DNA of 64,000 bases. It comes from Thelephora terrestris. Its lineage: Eukaryota; Basidiomycota; Agaricomycetes; Thelephorales; Thelephoraceae. The stretch spans positions 1,054,001 to 1,118,000 of the forward strand of contig WIUZ02000009.1 of the NCBI GenBank assembly GCA_015956445.1, written 5' to 3'. Positions 58,718 to 64,000 of the stretch are shown piece after piece. Position 1 is the stretch's first letter, and the number at the start of each line of letters is the position of its first letter. Position numbers and translations under genes: made by a program. A model generated the notes under the pieces. The model worked only from the letters and a program-made list of their open reading frames with translations, was not told where the DNA came from and made no database searches.

Positions 58718-60332
58718 CAGTGATTGAGTGGTCCTTGAACCAATTTTGCGACAACGGACCGCCCAGCCGGCGATTCGACGGCTTTTGAACCAGGTTTTTT
58801 TCCAGCCCTTGTATTTGTGTCTACGAATAATCTCTATGCTACAGAATATTAGTCTATCACTTAATTACAACTTGGTAAGACATGCGCGTGCTGGGCAAAA
58901 AATGAGCGACGTGAACTGCACAGAGCTACCTTATTTGGATGGTGTGTCACAAGAGTTTCCCACGCAAATGGCTGCAAATCTGTTCATTGCGTGACAGCAG
59001 ACGTCACGCTCAATCCGTCACTCATCGACAACAAAGGTGAAAGTGGCGGTAGGACAACGAGAGCTTGTTTTCAAGCGTCCGTAATTTTTTGTAGTACGTG
59101 TATAAATGAGTAGATTATGTCATAAAAATTTCCAGTCAGCCGGTGTATTCAGCTGCGCGCAATAAAATCATGTGTAGTTTGGTGTTGTGCAATTTCAAAG
59201 GTAAGTTGATGATATACTGGTGAGGTAATAATATTTTTCTAAGAGCTACCTACGGTGGCTTCCAGGTATGTGGAATATTCTACTGTCACTGGGGGCAAGG
59301 GGTCAAATACCCGGTGGGGACATGCTGAATACATTGTGATCACAGTCAAAAAGTGATCACAATGTGCCCAGTGGGGAAAATTTGAATACATTCAAAATGT
59401 ACCTGGCCATGTGAACCCAATGTGCCCAGTGGGCACATTTTGATTGTGATCACAATGTACCCATCAATGTGATCTCAATGTGCCCACTGGGGACATTTTG
59501 ATTGCGATCACAATGTACACATCAATGTGATCTCAATGTGCCTGCTGTGCACATTTTAATTTCTTTCACAATGTCCCCATCAATGTGTTCCCAATGTACC
59601 CAGCTCATTACATAATAGTTTCTTTCACAATGTTGTCCACAATGTGTCCAGCATGTGGCTGAGCCACTCATTCAAAATTCCATCAAAGATTATCCAGTGA
59701 TGTGGAAATAATGTCCCCAGGGGGTTCTTTTTGAAGTAATCACAATGTAATCACAATATTGTTCAATTTCATCATGAACTTTCAAAGAAATCACTATGTG
59801 TATGGCTGTACACATTCTAGACACATCACTGGATACTTTGTGAAAGAATTTTGAATGAGTGGCTCAGCCACATGCTGGACACATTGTGGACAACATTGTG
59901 AAAGAAACTATTATGTAATGAGCTGGGTACATTGGGAACACATTGATGGGGACATTGTGAAAGAAATTAAAATGTGCACAGCAGGCACATTGAGATCACA
60001 TTGATGTGTACATTGAGATCGCAATCAAAATGTCCCCAGTGGGCACATTGAGATCACATTGATGGGTACATTGTGATCACAATCAAAATGTGCCCACTGG
60101 GCACATTGGGTTCACATGGCCAGGTACATTTTGAATGCATTCAAATTTTCCCCACTGGGCACATTGTGATCACTTTTTGACTGTGATCACAATGTATTCA
60201 GCATGTACCCACTGGGTATTTGACCCCTTGCCCCCAGTGTGTCTTAATATGCAAACGAAATTCGAGGTTGTTGTGGCCTGGCGGTCAAATCATTCAAGGA
60301 ACCCAACTCATTCAAGGACCACTCGATCACTG
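58718..60332. mobile_element. TA-flanked DNA element, non-autonomous, carrying a nested insertion
   Basis: The left end CAGTGATTGAGTGGTCCTTG matches the right end read backwards, CAGTGATCGAGTGGTCCTTG, over 22 bp with one mismatch. TA flanks both sides (58716-58717, 60333-60334). CAGT ends with TA duplication are typical of Tc1/mariner-like elements. The uninterrupted site is seen in unit 1 near 46252-46262 (GATATACATGG). Without the nested element it is about 660 bp. No transposase is encoded. Confidence 0.82.
59287..60239. mobile_element. 953-bp fold-back element with CACTG ends
   Basis: Almost the whole element is one inverted repeat: arms of about 415 bp (59287-59700 and 59825-60239) around a centre of about 125 bp. 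The ends are CACTGGGGGCAAGGGG and, on the right, CCCCTTGCCCCCAGTG. A 3-bp duplication TGT flanks it (59284-59286, 60240-60242). CACTR ends with 3-bp duplications are the signature of CACTA/CMC elements. The arms contain several smaller near-palindromes around AATGTGCCCACTGGGCACATT-type units. There is no coding capacity. Confidence 0.85.
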
Positions 60333-60566
60333 TACATGGTAAAATCATAACCAGAAACAAAACAAAAATCAACAAAGAAGGAAAAAGACAGACACAATGA
60401 CATGATATGACATGAGATGTGAGATAGGGTCACAAGCACACAAAACACAAATGCAGAAAAAAAAATGCACAATAAAGCACAAAGTGAGCACCAGCAGATT
60501 AAACCAAGATCAATGTTAACCCCTCTTTAATGCAAGCAAAGCAACCCTTGCTTGTTGAAGGTTATA

Positions 60567-60849
60567 AGTTCGAAGAAAGAGTGCGTTATAAAAAGTTTAA
60601 AAATACCATGTTCCTGACACCAGCATACAGAAATGTACTCATGTCTCTCCCACTTCTTTAAAGGGGCTCGATGCCTTGGCGTCAAGTATCAGGAGAAGTT
60701 ACCTCACAGGAAATACGGTGTTGAGGTACCCGAAGTGATGGTAGCGATAACCACGGCCACAGTACGGAACTTCTGTCTGTGTGACAACCACTGACCTGTC
60801 AGGAACATGGTATTTTTAAACTTTTTATAACACACTCTTTCTTCGAACT
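60567..60849. repeat. short inverted repeat at the left end of repeat copy B
   Basis: 60567-60619 is the reverse complement of 60797-60849, about 53 bp with one or two mismatches (AGTTCGAAGAAAGAGTGCG on the left arm). About 177 bp separate the arms. The right arm is the normal end of the dispersed repeat, so the left arm is a fragment of a second copy in opposite orientation. Confidence 0.75.
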
Positions 60850-61885
60850 CTTCTTACCATTTCTTATGTTTTGAATGCTTCACACTCCTTATCCTTCACA
60901 CCAATCATTCAAAACACACAAACGCGCGTACTATTCCCAGCGGATAGTAACAACAGGGCTATATACAGTGCTATCCAAGTCCATCAAAAGTCAACTCTAT
61001 CTACGGCAGGCCTAAAGGTCATCAACTGTCCATCTCGGAGATCGTAGTGCTGGCCCCTCATCGCAAGGACCTCCCCGAACATGGCGTCACCATCTTCCGC
61101 GCTCAGCTGAACCTCTAGTTCAAGCCGATAGGAAGAGATACCTTTGAGCGGACCGATCAGCCTCCCAGATGTCACCGAACTGCTGAACACCTGGTCCCAC
61201 ATCTCCATCACCGGGTGACTGCTCGGCAGTGCTGTCGACGTAGTCGAAGAGCGACCCTCCGTCTCCCTCATCGGACCCCTGGGTGGGATCCTGCCTTGCG
61301 AGACGAAGCTGGTAACGGAGCTGGATCTCCGACTCGACCTGTCGGTAGGGACGGTTGACCCGATATCGGAATCCTCCTCCCTCATCTCGACCAGACTGGT
61401 CACCATCCGACTCAACTGGTTGAGGGTACGGGTTAGCAGAAGGTGCCATGCGATGAGCAACACGGCGTCGAGAGCGTTTACAACGCTGCCCTGTTGTCAC
61501 CGGACGTACCTCCATGGCCCTCGGAGCATCTTCAGCCCGGTCTACTTCCATGACCTCATCCTCGATCTTGACCAGCTGACTGATCGGCTGCAACGGGCAA
61601 CGCTGACAGTTCTCCTTGTCGGACTCGGCCAATGTGGAAGCCGGAGCCGGAGTTGGGACGGGAACCGCGTTCTCGATTGGAGGCGTCGCATAGGACGACG
61701 GGTTAGGCGATGGGAGTACCACCTCGTCGGCATACTCCAACTCGAACGGAACATCGGCTGTTCCCTGCCCAACCAAGACGGTGTAGTGCCTCCAGTTCTG
61801 GGGATGTGGGATTCTGAGGTTTGCAGTCCTCAGTCCTCATTCCTCCTCTTCGCTTTTCCTCCCCTTCGCAACCTTCGCAACCTCC

Positions 61886-61963
61886 TTCGGAACATCCTCC
61901 TCTTCGGAACATCCTCCTCTTCGGAACATCCTCCTCTTCGGAACATCCTCCTCTTCGGAACTT
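61886..61963. repeat. 17-bp tandem repeat, nearly five copies
   Basis: Units of TTCGGAACATCCTCCTC start at 61886, 61903, 61920, 61937 and 61954. The first four are identical and the last is partial. Confidence 0.9.
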
Positions 61964-61991
61964 CTTCTTCTTTGCCGGAGCTTCCTATCCA

Positions 61992-62082
61992 CCAGAGCTT
62001 CCTCTCCTTTGCCGGAGCTTCCTCTCCTTTGCCGGAGCTTCCTCTCCTTTGCCGGAGCTTCCTCTCCTTTGCCGGAGCTTTC
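61992..62082. repeat. 20-bp tandem repeat, about four and a half copies
   Basis: Units of GCCGGAGCTTCCTCTCCTTT follow each other from 62011, with a diverged first unit at 61992 and a diverged last one at 62071. It lies within the same insertion as the 17-bp array. Confidence 0.9.
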
Positions 62083-63828
62083 TCTTCTTCAGAAGACTTT
62101 CCCCTTTGCTTGCTTAGTTCCCCCTTTATGATGACTTTCCCCTTTTCTCCTCTTCCCCTATGACTTCACCATTGCATCATAGGTCCCTATTTCGCAGTTT
62201 TCCTCCTTTCTTCTCTGGAACCTTCTCAGAGCAAACCCTAGTATATATATCCTGTACTAGCTACTCTGGAGAAAATTGCGCTCCATCCTATTGAAGTCCA
62301 GTCAGCCATGTTCCCCTCCTCCTAGTCTGAAGCTTTGCTCTAGTCCCCTCGTCGTCCCCAGTGTCTTCTTGCTTTCCTCAGTGTCTTCCCCTAGTGTTCT
62401 CTGCTCCCCTCGTCGAATCTTCCCTTCGGAACCCCTCGGAACTCTTTCGGAACTCTCGCAATCTCTCTGCTTTTCTTGCTTTGTCTCTAGCTCTCTTCTG
62501 GTATCTCCACCTTCGCGCTTTCTTCGCAACTGTTCCCCAGTCGCTGCTTGGAGTTCCTTGACACTGTACAACCTAGGACCCACCTTCACAGGAACTCTCT
62601 GGGCCTTGATCCTCTGCCACCACGGAGGTCCCCCAGAAGACCCCCTGTTCAACGGGACCTTCTTTGCAGTTGCAGGTCTTATCCTGCAAGGACGCGACTT
62701 GCGCTGTCAACACGGCCACCACGTCTTCAAGTTGTTCAGTCTAGAAGAAGTCTCTCAGTCATTGCATAAACCTGCAAAGGCTGAAAGCACCTTTTCATCC
62801 CTTCTAGCCAAAGCCCCCTTGATGTTGTTGTCCCTGACCTTCAACCCGGCGACCAACTCTTGATGGTTAGCGACCATCACCTCCAACGCCTCGTTTGTCC
62901 CCTGCTGGAAGGCGGCCAGAGTCTCCTTCATCAGAAGACCCTCCGCAGACAGACGAAGGACGTCTGCCTTCGCCTCCTTCACCTCGCGCTCCAAACGTTC
63001 AACCTAGGCAGTTTGATTAGTCGAGAGTCATACTCGGATATTCAAACGGAAAACCTACTCGGCTTTCCCCTTCTCGAACGAGCGACCACAACAGCGTAGT
63101 GGAAGCGGTGGCATGACGGACGGCCCGAGGAACAGTTGCTCCGTGCTCCAACAGGTCCTGATCGTAGATTCCCCTCTGCAGGGTGTACCAGAGCTCCTTC
63201 TTGATCGGGTGCTCCAGCTCCCCGAACCTACCCCTCATCTGGAAGATCACCTTCTCGGCAATCATGGACCGGACCCAGAGCTCATCGTCCCAGGTCAATC
63301 CCATCAAATGCAGGATCATCTCCCTGAGACGTTCGGCGTCCACCTTCGTGACGACCTCCAAGATCTAGAAGCTGTTAGTTTGACATCAACGCCTGAAAGA
63401 ACGTGCCTCTACCTAGAGGAAGGCGTTAGTGCTAACACAAGAAGCTCTAGACCTCCCCCATACCTGGTCATCAGTGGTATAGGGAGTTCCTGCCTCACTG
63501 GCGTAGGTCTTGCGGTGGGCGGTACGGCGGTCGATACGGGAGATGGTGGAGATGCCGTTGGCAACTTTGTAGGTGTGGTTGTTTGGGAAAGACATGTTGG
63601 TAAGATGATGGGGAAGTTGCTGGTGTTGCTGATCAAGGATGGCTCCAAGAAGACGTCCTTCTTATAGCCTAGATCGGTGATCCCTCATGTGACCTACCTC
63701 GACGAACCTCATTGGTCCGGGTCACATCAACTTCCGCCCCTGTACCATCATCGTTGGCTTACTATATCAAGCTGACACCTCGGCCCGCGGGACGGCCTTG
63801 GAAGAACTTCGTTCCGGAACGCCTAAAA

Positions 63829-64000
63829 CGCTGTCGGACCCCTGGATTATCATTATTTATTTTACGATTTTACGCACAATTTATACTTAACAGACTGGTC
63901 AATGGATTATTTAAATGATTTAAATATTGTTTAATCCAGATAAGATTAGATAACAGAAATCTAATTATAATCCATTATAGATAAGATAAGATAAGGACCC
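63829..64000. other. AT-rich right edge
   Basis: The last 170 bp are AT-rich with repeated GATAAGAT and TTTAAAT motifs. No gene or repeat end is recognisable before the window ends. Confidence 0.5.

Larger units (their letters stand above)
48850..60525. repeat. segmental duplication, unit 2
   Basis: This is the partner of 36345-46465. It contains the right part of relic d, relics e and f, the divergent frame and NLR3. It is longer than unit 1 because a TA-flanked element (58718-60332) has been inserted near its right end. Without that insertion the two units are nearly equal in length. Sequence on either side of the insertion continues the unit 1 sequence (around 46250). Confidence 0.85.
61777..62650. 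mobile_element. insertion inside repeat copy B
   Basis: This sequence is absent from copy A, where CCAACCAATTTGGGACC is continuous. CAAC occurs at both ends (about 61768 and 62646) and may be a short target duplication. It is strongly pyrimidine-rich on the plus strand, has a TATATATATCC box near 62243 and two tandem arrays. No terminal inverted repeat or pol sequence was found. It could be a solo LTR or another non-coding element. Confidence 0.55.
60984..63595 (-). pseudogene. repeat-borne uncharacterised gene, copy B, interrupted
   Basis: The homologue of the gene at 2004-3742 starts at 63595 (MSFPNNHTYKVANGIST) and keeps the WDDELWV-type globular exon (63361-63017), the coiled-coil exon (62994-62755) and the Pro/Ser/acidic exon (61776-60984 or 61120). 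An insertion of about 870 bp separates the last two at the small Cys cluster. The other exons remain open with only conservative changes, so the insertion is recent or is removed by splicing. Pseudogene status is inferred from the insertion. Confidence 0.55.
60796..63828 (-). repeat. dispersed repeat, copy B
   Basis: This copy matches 1820-3975 along its whole length, in the same orientation, except for an insertion at about 61777-62650. The shared ends are the same as in copy A. The bases beyond 63828 are AT-rich and unrelated to the flank of copy A. Confidence 0.78.

Overview
The window is from a filamentous basidiomycete, most likely a mushroom-forming agaricomycete. The evidence is the dense set of short (about 45-65 nt) GT-AG introns, the NACHT-WD40 STAND (NLR-like) genes, a DUF6535-type membrane-protein family, a Plavaka-type transposase start, and housekeeping genes (eS10, KDEL/HDEL receptor, vacuolar M28 protease) in fungal form. 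I saw no tRNA, rRNA or CRISPR array, and none of the last would be expected.

Layout. 1-840 (-): the N-terminal part of a Plavaka-like transposase, running off the left edge. 1073-1691 (+): an unrecognised two-exon gene. 1820-3975: copy A of a dispersed repeat carrying an uncharacterised minus-strand gene; copy B is at 60796-63828, so the same family sits at both ends of the window. 4166-5068 may be a solo LTR, and 5160-5620 is a diverged inverted duplication. 5698-10564 (-): NLR1, intact. 11164-28624 is an ordinary core region: vacuolar membrane protease (-), MOCOS-like PLP enzyme 1 (+), eS10 (-), an NAA38-like Lsm protein (-), MOCOS-like enzyme 2 (+), a Cys-rich unknown (+), a membrane J-protein (-) and ERD2 (+), with a 442-bp TA-flanked MITE at 18368. 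28.6-31.9 kb is poorly understood.

32060-60530 is an accessory cluster. One intact DUF6535-type gene (32060-34922) is followed by two copies of a block of about 10 kb, offset by about 12.45 kb (36345-46465 and 48850-60525). Each block holds DUF6535 relics on both strands and one complete NLR gene (NLR2 41008-45843; NLR3 53461-58297). NLR2 and NLR3 each splice to 1454 codons with no lesion. Every DUF6535 copy in the blocks is broken. A short relic of an NLR 5' end at 46640-46770 shows that the array was once larger. The second block is interrupted by a TA-flanked element (58718-60332). Nested inside that is a 953-bp fold-back element (59287-60239) with CACTG ends and a 3-bp target duplication.

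The NLRs are likely intracellular surveillance ATPases: a helical N-terminal domain, a NACHT switch and a WD40 sensor. The repeated association of NLR and DUF6535 membrane-protein genes, with the NLRs kept intact, is the most interesting feature here. The idea that the two gene families work together is inference.
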